Assembly (NCBI RefSeq): GCF_008327685.1
Contig: NZ_BDDE01000014.1
Span: 62,001-126,000 of the forward strand
Direction: 5' to 3'
Origin: Actinomadura sp. K4S16
GTDB lineage: Bacteria; Actinomycetota; Actinomycetes; Streptosporangiales; Streptosporangiaceae
Length of the DNA stretch: 64,000 bases
Of the stretch, positions 7,940-16,514 are shown one piece after another (the stretch's first letter is position 1; every line of letters begins with the position of its first letter). Made by a program: the position numbers and the translations under genes. The notes beneath the pieces are model-generated. The model made no database searches. It was not told the DNA's origin and saw nothing but the letters and a program-made list of their open reading frames with translations.

Positions 7940-9623
7940 GGAGCCTCCCGCCGGAGAGGTCGACCGTTCCGAGCGCGTAGGCCGCGGTGAAGCCGAGGAT
8001 GACGCCGACGAGGGCGCATGTCGGTCCGCCGAGGTCCGCGTAGAGGAAGTTGACCAGCAGGAAGGCCATGAGCGCGACGCTCGCGAGCCAGAACGGGTCG
8101 CGGACGTCGCGGCGCGTCCACAGCCCGGCGACGATCATGGCGAGCAGCACGGCGAACCCGGCGAGCCCCACCACGCCCTGCTCGGACAGGAACAGCAGGT
8201 ACTCATTGTGCGGCGACAGGAGCGGCTGCCGGACGTACCCGTTGACGGGGTCGTCGGTCTCGCTGCCGGACGACAGCTCGATCGTGGCGTAGGTGTCGCG
8301 GTAGGCCGGGAAGTTCTTCACGCCGACGCCGGTGACCGGGTGGTCCTCCCAGATCCGGACGGCCGCCGCCCACAGGTTGTAGCGGTCGTCCACGGACTGG
8401 TCCGGGTCGCTGACCGAGCCGACCGTCGACTTGGCGCGCTCGACGACGGCCTGCGAACCGCCGCCCCCCGCCCCGAGCAGGACGAGCATCAGGGCCCCGC
8501 AGCAGGTCAGCACCTTGACGGCCGTCCACCGGTCGAAGAGCACCAGGACCAGGACGGCGGCGGTGCCGAGCGCGATCCACGTCCCGCGGCTGAGCGCGAA
8601 CGCCAGCGCGGCGGCCAGCACCGCGATCCCGGCGAGCGCGGACGGCACGGCCGCGGGACCGTGCCGGGGCGCCGTCAGCGCGAACGCGGTGAGCACCAGG
8701 AACGCGAACCCGACGACGATCGACATGGCCATCACGTCGAGCGCGCCGAACGTGCCGACCGCGCGGATGTTCTGGCCGCCCATCGACGCGCCGTTCCCCG
8801 TGAGCGTCTGCCAGATCCCGTACACCGCCTCCACGAGGCCGAGGCCGAGCACCGACCAGCAGACGACGCCGAGGTCGCGCCGGTCGCGGACCAGCACGAC
8901 CACGGCGAGCGGCACCAGCACGAAGACCTGGAGGTCGCGGACGAACCCGACGAGGCTCGTGCCGATGTCGGCCGAGTGCACGGTGCTGATCCCGAGCGCC
9001 GCGATCAGCGGCCCGACCGCCAGCGCCGCCCGGCCGGGCAGGCGCGCCCGGCCCGTGGCCAGCATCCCGGCAGCGACGAGCACGAGCACGGCGCCGGCGA
9101 CGTCCCCGAGCGTGACCTGCGCGCCGGCGCCGAACGGCTGCGCGCCGGGCGGGATCCCGACGCAGGCCACGGTCGCCGCGATCAGCAGGCTCGGGCGCCT
9201 CGGCAGCCGCCTCGCGAGGAGCAGCGCGGCGGCGGGCGGAGCACCGGCGGTCCACACCGCGCCGGCGGTTCGCGGACCGCCTGCCGTCTGCGCACCAACC
9301 GCACCCTGTGCAGCCTCCGCGGCCTGTCCGGCACCCGCGCCCCGGCCGGCACCCGCAGCCTGCTCGGCATCCGCGCCCTGCTCGGCACCCGCGGCCTGCT
9401 CGACACCCGCCGTCCGCTCGCTACCTACCGTCTGCTCGGCACCCGCGGCCTGCTCGACACCCGCCGTCCGCTCGCCACCTACCGCCTGCTCGGCACCCGC
9501 GGCCTCCTCGGCACCCGCCGTCCGCTCGCCACCTACCGCCTGCTCGGCACCCGCGGCCTGCTCGGCACCTGCCGTCCGCTCGCCACCTGCGGTCTGCGCG
9601 GCGCCCTCGGTTCGGGCCGTCAT
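7923..9623 (-). CDS. Wzy/O-antigen ligase-like membrane protein
   Basis: 566 residues. After a repeat-rich soluble N-terminus (about 125 residues) there are roughly 11-12 membrane helices and a large periplasmic loop near residues 400-470 containing the typical GVGVKNFPAYRDTY and LSPHNEYLLFLSEQGVVGL motifs of the Wzy_C/O-antigen ligase family. The role is polymerisation or ligation of lipid-linked repeat units outside the membrane. ATG at 9623 overlaps the sugar transferase stop as ATGA. The N-terminus is built from an ~18-residue unit (AVGGERTAGAEQAAGAEQ-like) that no family member needs. Confidence 0.85.
   Translation of the reverse strand: MTARTEGAAQTAGGERTAGAEQAAGAEQAVGGERTAGAEEAAGAEQAVGGERTAGVEQAAGAEQTVGSERTAGVEQAAGAEQGADAEQAAGAGRGAGAGQAAEAAQGAVGAQTAGGPRTAGAVWTAGAPPAAALLLARRLPRRPSLLIAATVACVGIPPGAQPFGAGAQVTLGDVAGAVLVLVAAGMLATGRARLPGRAALAVGPLIAALGISTVHSADIGTSLVGFVRDLQVFVLVPLAVVVLVRDRRDLGVVCWSVLGLGLVEAVYGIWQTLTGNGASMGGQNIRAVGTFGALDVMAMSIVVGFAFLVLTAFALTAPRHGPAAVPSALAGIAVLAAALAFALSRGTWIALGTAAVLVLVLFDRWTAVKVLTCCGALMLVLLGAGGGGSQAVVERAKSTVGSVSDPDQSVDDRYNLWAAAVRIWEDHPVTGVGVKNFPAYRDTYATIELSSGSETDDPVNGYVRQPLLSPHNEYLLFLSEQGVVGLAGFAVLLAMIVAGLWTRRDVRDPFWLASVALMAFLLVNFLYADLGGPTCALVGVILGFTAAYALGTVDLSGGRLHDRTR
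9310..9600. repeat. 54-base higher-order repeats in Wzy-like N-terminus
   Basis: A 54-base unit made of smaller 15-base pieces (ctgctcggcacccgc) is repeated about four times with few changes. It encodes the GGERTAGAEQAAGAEQ array. Confidence 0.9.
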
Positions 9624-11038
9624 GCGGGGTCCCGGAAGAGGACCGTCCGGGCCGTCAGCAGCAGGATCCGCAGATCGCCGGTGAACGACCAGTGGTCGAT
9701 GTAGTGGTTGTCGAGCCTCGCCCGCAGCTCGATGGACGTGTCGCCCCGGAACCCGTGGATCTGGGCCCAGCCCGTCATCCCGGCCGGGACGCGGTGCCGC
9801 AGCATGTAGCCGGGGCAGGTGCGGGAGAACTGCTCCACGAAGTGCGGCCGCTCCGGGCGCGGCCCCACGAGGCTCATCTCGCCGCGGAGGACGTTCCACA
9901 GCTGCGGCAGCTCGTCCAGCGACGTGTCGCGCAGGAACCGGCCGACGCGTCCCACCCGCTCGTCGTCCTTGACGGTCCAGCGGGTGTCGGCCTCCTTCTC
10001 GTCCGCGGGCTTCAGCGTCCGGAACTTCAGCAGGACGAACTCCTCGCCGCCGAGCCCGATCCGCCGCTGCCGGAACAGCACCCCGGGGCCGCCCTCGATC
10101 CGGACGGCGACCGCGCACGCCACGAGCACCGGCAGCGCGAGCACCAGGGCGAGGGACGCCACGACGACGTCCAGCATCCGCTTGGCGCAGCGGGCGAACG
10201 GGGTGCGCAGGCCCCACTCGACCCGCGCGCACGGCAGCCCGGCGAGGTACTCGCGCCGCGCCGGCACCACCGGGACGACGTCCGACGGCGGCTGGACGAG
10301 CAGCGTCTCGCACGGCAGGGCGAACGACATGCGCAGAACCGCGTCCAGCCGGTCGGGCGGCACGTCCTCGGCGACGACGACCAGCGTCTCGACGCCGTGC
10401 TCCTCGACGAGCGACGGGAGGTCGGTGTCCGCCCCGAGGACGGGCACCGCGCCCGGGGGGCCGCCCGGAGTGTCGTCCGGCTCTCCCGCGGACACCTGCC
10501 CCGCCACCGCGAGCCCGAGGTCACCGCGTTCGCGCAGGACGTCGAGCACGTGGGCGGCGGTTCCGCCCGTCCCGACGACCAGGGCCGGACGGGCCCTGGA
10601 GCGGCGGCCCCGGTAGCCGCGGACCGCCGAGTTGACGAATCCCCGCGCGCCGAGTTGGACCGTTCCGCACAGGGCCGCCGTCCACAGCCAGGCCGGGCCG
10701 TCCGAGCGCAGCAGCGCGGCGATCCCGCAGACGAGCAGCGTGCGGAACAGGAGCGCGGGCGCGTCGGTGAGCAGGGACGGCGCGCGGCGCGCCCGGTACA
10801 GCCCGCCCGCGCCGTTGAGCACGACGACCGCAGCGGCGGCCAGGCCCGGCAGGGGGCCGCCCCCGGTGAGGAACACGGCGGCGGCCATCGTCCAGCCGTC
10901 CAGCACGGCGAGGCACACCGGGCACAGCCAGGCCGGCAGCCGCGTCCCGCGCGCGGCGACCGGGCGGGCGCCCGCCGAAACGGGTTCCGGAGGGGCCGCG
11001 CCGGAGTCGACGGAGAAACTCAGCCCCTGGGCTCTCAT
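9620..11038 (-). CDS. Polyprenyl-phosphate sugar-1-phosphate transferase (WbaP/PglC family)
   Basis: 472 residues. The initiating phosphoglycosyl transferase: it moves a sugar-1-phosphate from a nucleotide donor to undecaprenyl phosphate. An N-terminal helical region and a CoA-binding-like domain (ALVVGTGGTAAHVLDVL, about 155-275) precede the catalytic PGT domain with its membrane re-entrant helix (KRMLDVVVASLALVLALPVL), FRQRRIGLGG, LKFRTL, DELPQLWNVLRGEMSLVGPRPE and GMTGWAQIHG. ATG at 11038 is preferred (AAGGGG seven bases upstream). ATG at 11053 would add five residues. First gene of the leftward exopolysaccharide operon. Confidence 0.9.
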   Translation of the reverse strand: MRAQGLSFSVDSGAAPPEPVSAGARPVAARGTRLPAWLCPVCLAVLDGWTMAAAVFLTGGGPLPGLAAAAVVVLNGAGGLYRARRAPSLLTDAPALLFRTLLVCGIAALLRSDGPAWLWTAALCGTVQLGARGFVNSAVRGYRGRRSRARPALVVGTGGTAAHVLDVLRERGDLGLAVAGQVSAGEPDDTPGGPPGAVPVLGADTDLPSLVEEHGVETLVVVAEDVPPDRLDAVLRMSFALPCETLLVQPPSDVVPVVPARREYLAGLPCARVEWGLRTPFARCAKRMLDVVVASLALVLALPVLVACAVAVRIEGGPGVLFRQRRIGLGGEEFVLLKFRTLKPADEKEADTRWTVKDDERVGRVGRFLRDTSLDELPQLWNVLRGEMSLVGPRPERPHFVEQFSRTCPGYMLRHRVPAGMTGWAQIHGFRGDTSIELRARLDNHYIDHWSFTGDLRILLLTARTVLFRDPA

Positions 11039-11413
11039 CGCGGTCCCCTTCATGGACAAGACACCTTGCGGGGCCGTCGCAGGCGGCCAGTGATCAGCAT
11101 CGCACCTGGTCAGAGCACAAATCGCCGCTTTTAACCGGGGCCGCCGCAGTCTTGGAGAGAAGATCAACGGGCTGGACGGAGAAGATCGACTCGACCTCCG
11201 CTCGGCCCCCGCGGCGGCGATGGCCCGAGAAAGATCATGCGAAGTGGCCACCGGATGCGAACCTTCGCGGGACCATGGACGTCTACAAGTGAGTCGGACG
11301 CCGAAACCGGCCGTCCGCGCCCTTCTAGGGGCGGGACGGGAATAAACGGCCGTTCCGGGATCTTGTTGCCGTCCCGCATCGCGCGGGATCCGGCGGGCTG
11401 TTGAGGGAGAACG
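11039..11413. promoter_or_regulatory. Divergent intergenic region with stem-loop
   Basis: About 360 bases separate the leftward polysaccharide operon from the rightward L,D-transpeptidase and must hold both promoters. An imperfect hairpin, ccgtccgcgccc with ggggcgggacgg, lies at 11311-11339 and is bracketed by cggccgt copies. It has no T tract. I see no recognised riboswitch here. Confidence 0.4.
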
Positions 11414-12655
11414 GTGCGAGGTAAGGCGTTGGTGGTGGCGCTCGTCCTGGGCCTGGCGACCGCGTGCGGCGGGAGCAGCGGCGGTGGCGGCGAGGGCGGC
11501 GGCGGAACGACCACGAAGGGCGACGACGGCGCGCCCCAGGTGACGATCACTCCGGCGGACGGCAGCGGCAAGGCCCGCCCCGACCAGGGCGTGACGGTGA
11601 CCGCGGCGGGCGGCAAGCTCGGCGACGTCTCCGTGAAGCTGAAGGGGGCCGACGTCCCCGGCGCCCTCTCCGCCGACAAGACCAAGTGGCGCTCCACGTG
11701 GACCTTGCAGCCGGGCGCCAGCTACCAGGTCTCGGCGACGGCGACGTCCGACAAGGGCAAGTCCACCACCGCGAAGAGCGTGTTCCGCACGACCCGCGCG
11801 ACCGCCCTGACCCGCGTCAACAACGTCGTGCCGAGCCAGAACGAGACGGTCGGCACCGGGATGCCGGTCTTCGTCCAGTTCAACAAGGCCGTCCCGGAGA
11901 AGGCAAAGCCCGCCATCGAGCGCGCCATCGAGATCTCCTCGACCACTCCCACCGAGGGCGCGTGGCGCTGGCTGAGCGCGGGCGAGTCCTTCAACGGCCT
12001 GCCCTCCGTCGTCTTCCGCCCGAAGCACCCGTGGAAGCCGCACCAGACCGTCACGGTCAAGGTCCACTACGCGGGCCTGAAGATCGGCGCCAACGTCTTC
12101 GGCGACCGCGACGTCACCCAGACCTTCAAGGTCGGCGACTCCCACGTCATCAACATCAACGCCAAGACGCACCGCCTCGTCGTGAAGAAGAACGGCCGCG
12201 TCGTCCGCAACTGGGGCGTCAGCCTCGGCAGCGGCGGCGACGTCCAGCGCGACGGCGTCGACCACCTGCTCACCACCAGCGGCGTCCACCTGACCATGGA
12301 CCACGTCCGCCTGGAGCGCATGCGCCCGCCCGGCAAGAAGAAGGGCGACCCCGGCTGGTACGACGAGAAGGTTCCGTGGGCGACCCGCATCTCCAACAGC
12401 GGCGAGTACATTCACCAGAACATGGACGACCCGTCCTGCCTCGGTAACCGCAACTGCAGCCACGGCTGCGTCCGCTCCCCCGCGAACGACGCGCAGTGGT
12501 TCTTCCACTGGTCCTACCGGGGCGACCTCGTCACCATCACCGGCACCAAGCGCAGCCTCCAGTGGACGAACGGCTGGGGCTACTGGCAGCTCCCCTTCTC
12601 CCAGTGGGCCAGCGGCAGCGCCCTCGGCAAGCCCATCACCACGACCCAGGCCTGA
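11414..12655 (+). CDS. L,D-transpeptidase lipoprotein (YkuD, Ig-like domains)
   Basis: 413 residues. Makes 3-3 crosslinks in peptidoglycan outside the membrane. Signal peptide MRGKALVVALVLGLATAC with a lipobox Cys at about 18, a Gly/Ser-rich spacer, two Ig-like domains (about 40-235) as in mycobacterial Ldt enzymes, then the YkuD domain from INAKTHRLVV (about 250). The catalytic motif SHGCVRS has its Cys near residue 352, preceded by IHQN. GTG at 11414 has a GAGGGAG site. Cell-wall remodelling next to a surface-polymer operon is coherent but not proof of linkage. Confidence 0.92.
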   Translation: MRGKALVVALVLGLATACGGSSGGGGEGGGGTTTKGDDGAPQVTITPADGSGKARPDQGVTVTAAGGKLGDVSVKLKGADVPGALSADKTKWRSTWTLQPGASYQVSATATSDKGKSTTAKSVFRTTRATALTRVNNVVPSQNETVGTGMPVFVQFNKAVPEKAKPAIERAIEISSTTPTEGAWRWLSAGESFNGLPSVVFRPKHPWKPHQTVTVKVHYAGLKIGANVFGDRDVTQTFKVGDSHVININAKTHRLVVKKNGRVVRNWGVSLGSGGDVQRDGVDHLLTTSGVHLTMDHVRLERMRPPGKKKGDPGWYDEKVPWATRISNSGEYIHQNMDDPSCLGNRNCSHGCVRSPANDAQWFFHWSYRGDLVTITGTKRSLQWTNGWGYWQLPFSQWASGSALGKPITTTQA

Positions 12656-12757
12656 CCACGTCCCGAGCCTGACCACGTCCCGAACCTGACCACGTCCCAC
12701 GCCCCACCTCCCGCGGCCACTACTCTTCGTGACCAACAGGTCGCGGGGGGTGCCCGG

Positions 12758-13870
12758 GTGGCAGCGAAGATCATCCTTCATATCGGCGTGCAGAAGTCGG
12801 GCACGACGTTCCTGCAGCATGTGCTGCAAGCCAACGCCGAGGCGCTCGCCAGCGAGGGCGTCCGCTACCCCGTCAGCCTTGACTGGGCCCGGGGGCGGCG
12901 GACGGTCGCCAACCACGAATGGGCGAGCTACGGACTGCTGGGCACGGAGTTCCCCTGGGTGTCGCGGGACCGCGCGTCCGAGGAGACCCTCTCCTGGCAG
13001 ACCCTGCTGGACGGCGTGCGGTCGACGTCCGGCACGGTGCTGCTGTCGGCCGAGGCGCTCTCCGTCATCCGCAAGCCCGCGATCCACCGCCTCTTGGACG
13101 CGCTCGCCGTCGAAGACGTCGAGGTGGTGGTCACGGCCCGAGGCCTGGGCCGGTCGCTGCCCTCCCTCTGGCAACAGCACATCCGCAACGGCCGGACGGT
13201 GAGTTTCGGCACCTACCTGGCCGGTCTGGCAGCCCAACGTGAGAAGAGCCGGGACCAAATCGAGACGGACCCGTCCGCGCACCTATGGCGGGCGTTCGGC
13301 CTTGGCGGCCTCGCCCGACGCTGGTCGGACGCGGGAGCCGCCCGCGTCCGCGTCGTCACCACCCCCGGCACACCCCCGCGCCTTCTGTGGCAGCGTTTCG
13401 CGGAGGCGATCGGCCTCCCCGCCTTCGCCGAGTCCGCCGGCCTGCCCGCCGAGCGGGCCCACACCGGCCTGACCGCACCGGAGACGCAGGTGCTCTCGGC
13501 ACTCAACGCGGCCATCCGGCAGACCACCTGGAGCGGCCAGAACGCCGACTGGGTCCGGAAGATCATCATCGGCCGCTTCCAGGCCCGCGCCGAACGCGGC
13601 GGCAAGGTCGTCACCCCACCCGAATGGCGGACCCGCCTCGCGCAGTGGAGCGAGGAAGACCTCGCCGCCCTCCGGGACTCTCCCGCGCACATCGTCGGTG
13701 ACCTGGACGAGCTGCGCTACGACCCGTCCTCGGAAACAACACGCTCGCCGACCCCAGAGGAAACCGCCCGGGCCGGCGCGGAAGCAGCGATCGCCCTGGC
13801 GGAGGCCGCCCTCCAGGAAACCCTGGTCCAACGCAACATCCGCCGCCTACGCCACCGCCTCACCACGTAG
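12758..13870 (+). CDS. Sulfotransferase-family protein
   Basis: 370 residues. The N-terminal ILHIGVQKSGTTFLQHVLQ is the 5'-PSB loop that binds PAPS in sulfotransferases. The rest (VVVTARGLGRSLPSLWQQH, then a helical C-terminal region) agrees with the family seen near actinomycete polysaccharide genes, so the acceptor may be a surface glycan (inference). GTG at 12758 follows a GGGGGG stretch. The last residues RHRLTT and the stop lie in the first units of a 16-base tandem repeat, so the C-terminus may have been set by repeat expansion. Confidence 0.7.
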   Translation: MAAKIILHIGVQKSGTTFLQHVLQANAEALASEGVRYPVSLDWARGRRTVANHEWASYGLLGTEFPWVSRDRASEETLSWQTLLDGVRSTSGTVLLSAEALSVIRKPAIHRLLDALAVEDVEVVVTARGLGRSLPSLWQQHIRNGRTVSFGTYLAGLAAQREKSRDQIETDPSAHLWRAFGLGGLARRWSDAGAARVRVVTTPGTPPRLLWQRFAEAIGLPAFAESAGLPAERAHTGLTAPETQVLSALNAAIRQTTWSGQNADWVRKIIIGRFQARAERGGKVVTPPEWRTRLAQWSEEDLAALRDSPAHIVGDLDELRYDPSSETTRSPTPEETARAGAEAAIALAEAALQETLVQRNIRRLRHRLTT

Positions 13871-13984
13871 CCGCCTCACCACGTAGCCGCCTCACCACGT
13901 AGCCGCCTCACCACGTAGCCGCCTCACCACGTAGCCGCCTCACCACGTGGCCGCCTCACCACGTAGCCGCCTCACCACGTGGCC
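13857..13984. repeat. Eight 16-base tandem repeats across two gene ends
   Basis: Eight head-to-tail copies of ccgcctcaccacgtag (two have gtgg) run from inside the last codons of the sulfotransferase to the last codons of the convergent small gene. The unit is not a multiple of three and contains TAG, so it stops translation in the sulfotransferase frame. Confidence 0.98.
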
Positions 13985-14283
13985 GGAAACAACCGCCCCT
14001 TCAGCACCGAGTCGACCCGCTCCCCGGCGGCCTTGGCGTCCCCGCACGGAAAGAGAACCCGCCCCCGCCGGACGTCCTGGTAGACCCACGTTCCACCAAC
14101 GACCCGCGCCCGCACGACCACGCCCACGTCTTCGGCGACCCCACTGGCGTACACCCAGAGCAGCGGCGTAGGGAACTCGCGCCCGTACAACTTCACGCAC
14201 CGCCACCCCCGCACCCCGACCGCGAGCGCAAGCAGATCCAGATACCGGACGGCTTTCCGCCGCCCCCGCCACCGCCTCAGCAC
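13972..14283 (-). CDS. Small unknown protein downstream of HATPase
   Basis: 103 residues, unrecognised. A basic start (VLRRWRGRRKAVRYLD) is followed by a compact region with strands (WRCVKLYGREFPTPLLWVYA, GVVVRARVVGGTWVYQD) and the end GRLFPATW, whose last codons come from the 16-base repeat. GTG at 14283 overlaps the HATPase stop, implying co-translation. No signal peptide or membrane helix is seen. Such small proteins are often found after the ATPase of HTH/DUF397 clusters, but no function can be given. Confidence 0.55.
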   Translation of the reverse strand: MLRRWRGRRKAVRYLDLLALAVGVRGWRCVKLYGREFPTPLLWVYASGVAEDVGVVVRARVVGGTWVYQDVRRGRVLFPCGDAKAAGERVDSVLKGRLFPATW

Positions 14284-14717
14284 GGGACCCTCGCCCACAC
14301 CCACTTGCCGGTCTCGCCCTCGGCCACCCCGCACGCCGCCGCCAGCGCCTGGACGAGCGGCAAACCCCACCCGCCCGTCCCGTCGTCGTACCCGTCCTCC
14401 AGCGCCCGAGCGTCCGCCCCGAAATCCTCAGGCCCCATCACCGGCCGCGTCACTGGCCGCTCCGCAGACGAGTCCCAGACGGCCACCAGAACGCCCCCCG
14501 CCTCACGCGAGCACCTGACCCGGATCTCCCGCTCCCCCGCAGCCCGCACGGCGTTGGTGACAAGCTCCGCGACGATCAACAGAACGCTGTCAGCGACCCC
14601 CTCCAAGCCCCATTCCACAAGCCGCATCCCGACCACCGTCCGCACCATCCCCGGCACCGTCCGATCAGCCAGACAAGAAATGTCCACCTCGCCCGCATCC
14701 ACGGCTTCTACCGCCAT
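14277..14717 (-). CDS. HATPase_c anti-sigma-like ATP-binding protein
   Basis: 146 residues. GHKL ATPase domain of the RsbW-like type abundant in actinomycetes: ADSVLLIVAELVTNAVRAAG is the N-box (Glu and Asn), VAVWDSS the G1 box, GGWGLPLVQALA the G2 box. These proteins bind ATP and are thought to act as anti-sigma or partner-switching kinases. ATG at 14717 has AAGGAGGG ten bases upstream. It is divergent from the HTH regulator at 14,828, the common arrangement for HATPase/HTH/DUF397 clusters. Confidence 0.85.
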   Translation of the reverse strand: MAVEAVDAGEVDISCLADRTVPGMVRTVVGMRLVEWGLEGVADSVLLIVAELVTNAVRAAGEREIRVRCSREAGGVLVAVWDSSAERPVTRPVMGPEDFGADARALEDGYDDGTGGWGLPLVQALAAACGVAEGETGKWVWARVPC

Positions 14718-14827
14718 TTTCGCCACCCTCCTTCCACGATATTCCGAGGACAACGGTGCGATCGCCAAGTTATTTTGGCCACACTTTCAATTACACCGAA
14801 TACAAAAGATCTTCAGGAGCGCCCGAG

Positions 14828-15637
14828 ATGGAGAGCCACGACGCGCTCGACCCACGGTCGTCCCTTTGGGACCTCGTAGCCGTTCAGCTGCGACTTCTTC
14901 GCCTGAACCACGGCTGGACATGCCAGCAGGTGGGAGACGTGGCGAACGCCTCCCGGTCACATGTTTCAAATTGGGAGGCCGGCCGCAGACGTCCCAACCA
15001 AGCCAACCTCGCGCCGCTGGACGAGGCATGGGACACGGCAGGCCTCCTCACCTCCCTCGCCGAACATGCCAAGGACGGCCACGACCGCCCACGCGTAGGC
15101 GCCTTCTTGGAGTACGAGCGCGCCGCTACGTCCATCAAGGCCTACACGTCCGACGTCGTATTCGGTCTGCTCCAGAGCGAGGGCTATGCTCGCGCACTGT
15201 TCCAGAGGGGCGGCGTGGTGGAGGACGTCGAAAGAGCCGTCACTGATCGCTTGGAGCGACAACAACGCCTTTACAAGGCGAACCCGCCTCATCTGTGGGT
15301 GGTACTCGCCCAGCCTGTCCTGTGGTGGCAGGTCGGCAGCCCGGACGTGATGGCCGAACAACTCGCCCACCTGCTCCGTATGGCGGAACTCGACCACGTC
15401 AGCCTGCGAGTTCTCCCCGTCTCAGCAGGATGGCCAGGTGTGAGCGGTTCGCTCAGCCTCATGGCCACACGAGACGCAGAAGTCGCGTACTTAGAGTCTG
15501 GACGCATGGGACGTCTGGTCGATCGCCAGCCGGAAATAAGGGAGTTCGGCGTAAGCTATGACAAGATCGGAGCGCTTGCGCTCCCCGAGGATCAGTCAGC
15601 AACGCTGATCAAGCACATGTTGGGGTTGATTCAGTGA
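14828..15637 (+). CDS. Scr1-type XRE regulator (HTH + DUF5753)
   Basis: 269 residues. N-terminal HTH (LRLNHGWTCQQVGDVANASRSHVSNWEAGRRRPN, about 23-57), then the DUF5753 domain (AYTSDVVFGLLQSEGYARAL, LAQPVLWWQVG, LRVLPVSAGWPGVSGSLSLM). Streptomyces members such as BldB-partner regulators work with DUF397 proteins in development and stress. The DUF397 gene starts inside its stop codon (GTGA), so the two are translated together. AGGAG precedes the ATG. Confidence 0.88.
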   Translation: MESHDALDPRSSLWDLVAVQLRLLRLNHGWTCQQVGDVANASRSHVSNWEAGRRRPNQANLAPLDEAWDTAGLLTSLAEHAKDGHDRPRVGAFLEYERAATSIKAYTSDVVFGLLQSEGYARALFQRGGVVEDVERAVTDRLERQQRLYKANPPHLWVVLAQPVLWWQVGSPDVMAEQLAHLLRMAELDHVSLRVLPVSAGWPGVSGSLSLMATRDAEVAYLESGRMGRLVDRQPEIREFGVSYDKIGALALPEDQSATLIKHMLGLIQ

Positions 15638-15819
15638 TCACATGGCGCAAATCCACTCACAGCGATGAGACCGGTGGCCAGTGCGTAGAACTCGCCGCGC
15701 TCCCCCACGCGATCGCCATCCGCGACAGCAAAGCCCCAAAGAGCGGCTACCTCGCCCTCACCCCTCACGCGTTCGCCGACCTCCTCGCCCGCGCCAAACA
15801 AGACGAACTGCCGCACTGA
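15634..15819 (+). CDS. DUF397 protein, partner of the HTH regulator
   Basis: 61 residues. Shows the family pattern W-RKS-S, a central CVELAALPHAIAIRDSK and a C-terminal FADLLARAK. DUF397 proteins (BldB relatives) bind or modulate the neighbouring Scr1-type regulator. GTG start overlaps the regulator stop. It closely resembles the copy at 20,385-20,570 on the far side of the IS element, suggesting a duplicated cluster. Confidence 0.88.
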   Translation: MITWRKSTHSDETGGQCVELAALPHAIAIRDSKAPKSGYLALTPHAFADLLARAKQDELPH

Positions 15820-15926
15820 CCCGCGCGCCCGCGGCTCGTGTCAGAGTGAAGCAACTCGCCGCTCGGAGCGTTGCCGCTGTCCGTCGAGGATCCCGTGCCA
15901 TCAACGCCAAGACACTGGACTCACTG

Positions 15927-16134
15927 ATGAACGTTACGTGGCGCAGATCCACTCGGTCGGAAGATCACGGCAACTGCGTCGAGGTGGCCTCGCTCCCCCA
16001 CGCGATCGGCATCAGAGACAGCAAAGCCCCGGACACAGGCCCTGTCACACTCACCCCCACGCCTCTGCCGACCTACTCGCCCGCATCGGCGCTGCGGCGG
16101 CACCTGTGGAGCTGTCCCGGGCGCTGCTCAGGTG
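15927..16134 (+). pseudogene. DUF397 remnant joined to a DUF5753 tail by frameshift
   Basis: From ATG 15927 the frame reads NVTWRRSTRS..NCVEVASLPHAIGIRDSKAPDTGPVTL, a normal DUF397 start, but shifts near 16,050. The other frame continues as HASADLLAR and then IGAAAAPVELSRALLR. That last piece matches the end of a DUF5753 regulator found again at 18,800, not a DUF397. The locus therefore looks like a deletion junction between a DUF397 gene and a regulator tail, followed by a frameshift. Confidence 0.75.
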
Positions 16135-16142
16135 ACGATGGA

Positions 16143-16349
16143 GAACATCTGATGGCGAATCCTCCCGTATGACGCAAGAGCAGTCGGAGCACTCAGGGCA
16201 CTTCCGAGCAGTGCGTGGAACTTGCTCGTCTTCCTGACGCCATAGGCATCAGAAACAGCAAGGCCCCCGAGAGCGGCCACATAGCCCTCACGGCGCGCGC
16301 CTTCGCCGACCTACTCGCCCGCGCCATGCAGCACGGGCTGCCGCGCTGA
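16143..16349 (+). pseudogene. Second decayed DUF397 copy
   Basis: Nearly the same DNA as 18,850-19,049 but with one extra base after gatggcgaatcc and TGG changed to TGA. In the restored frame it reads SSRSTQGTSEQCVELARLPDAIGIRNSK and ends FADLLARAMQHGLPR. No start codon leads into that frame, so it is a pseudogene. The 165 bases that follow, up to 16,514, hold nothing I recognise. Confidence 0.8.
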
Positions 16350-16514
16350 CCGACCACCTTCGGGCAGGACGGCTTGAAAGTCGCTCCCTCGAAGTGATCG
16401 ACATCGGAGGCCCGGATCGGTCTGTGCGCCCATCCACGGCATCGCCAAGATCAAACGGCCCCTCCAGACCTTCGGGCGCCGCTCCACGCGAGCCGTCCTC
16501 CTGACCACGTGACG

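Noticed and set aside
9624..10313. N-terminal extension of the Wzy-like protein into the sugar transferase
   Set aside because: That part is a shadow of the phosphoglycosyl transferase domain. The ATGA overlap at 9,620-9,623 gives the natural start.
11100..11400. Riboswitch (c-di-AMP or similar) before the L,D-transpeptidase
   Set aside because: Conserved core sequences of known classes were not found. Only one imperfect hairpin is visible.
13857..13984. CRISPR array
   Set aside because: Units are directly adjacent with no spacers and 16 bases long, and there are no cas genes. The same reasoning applies to 25,891-25,986.
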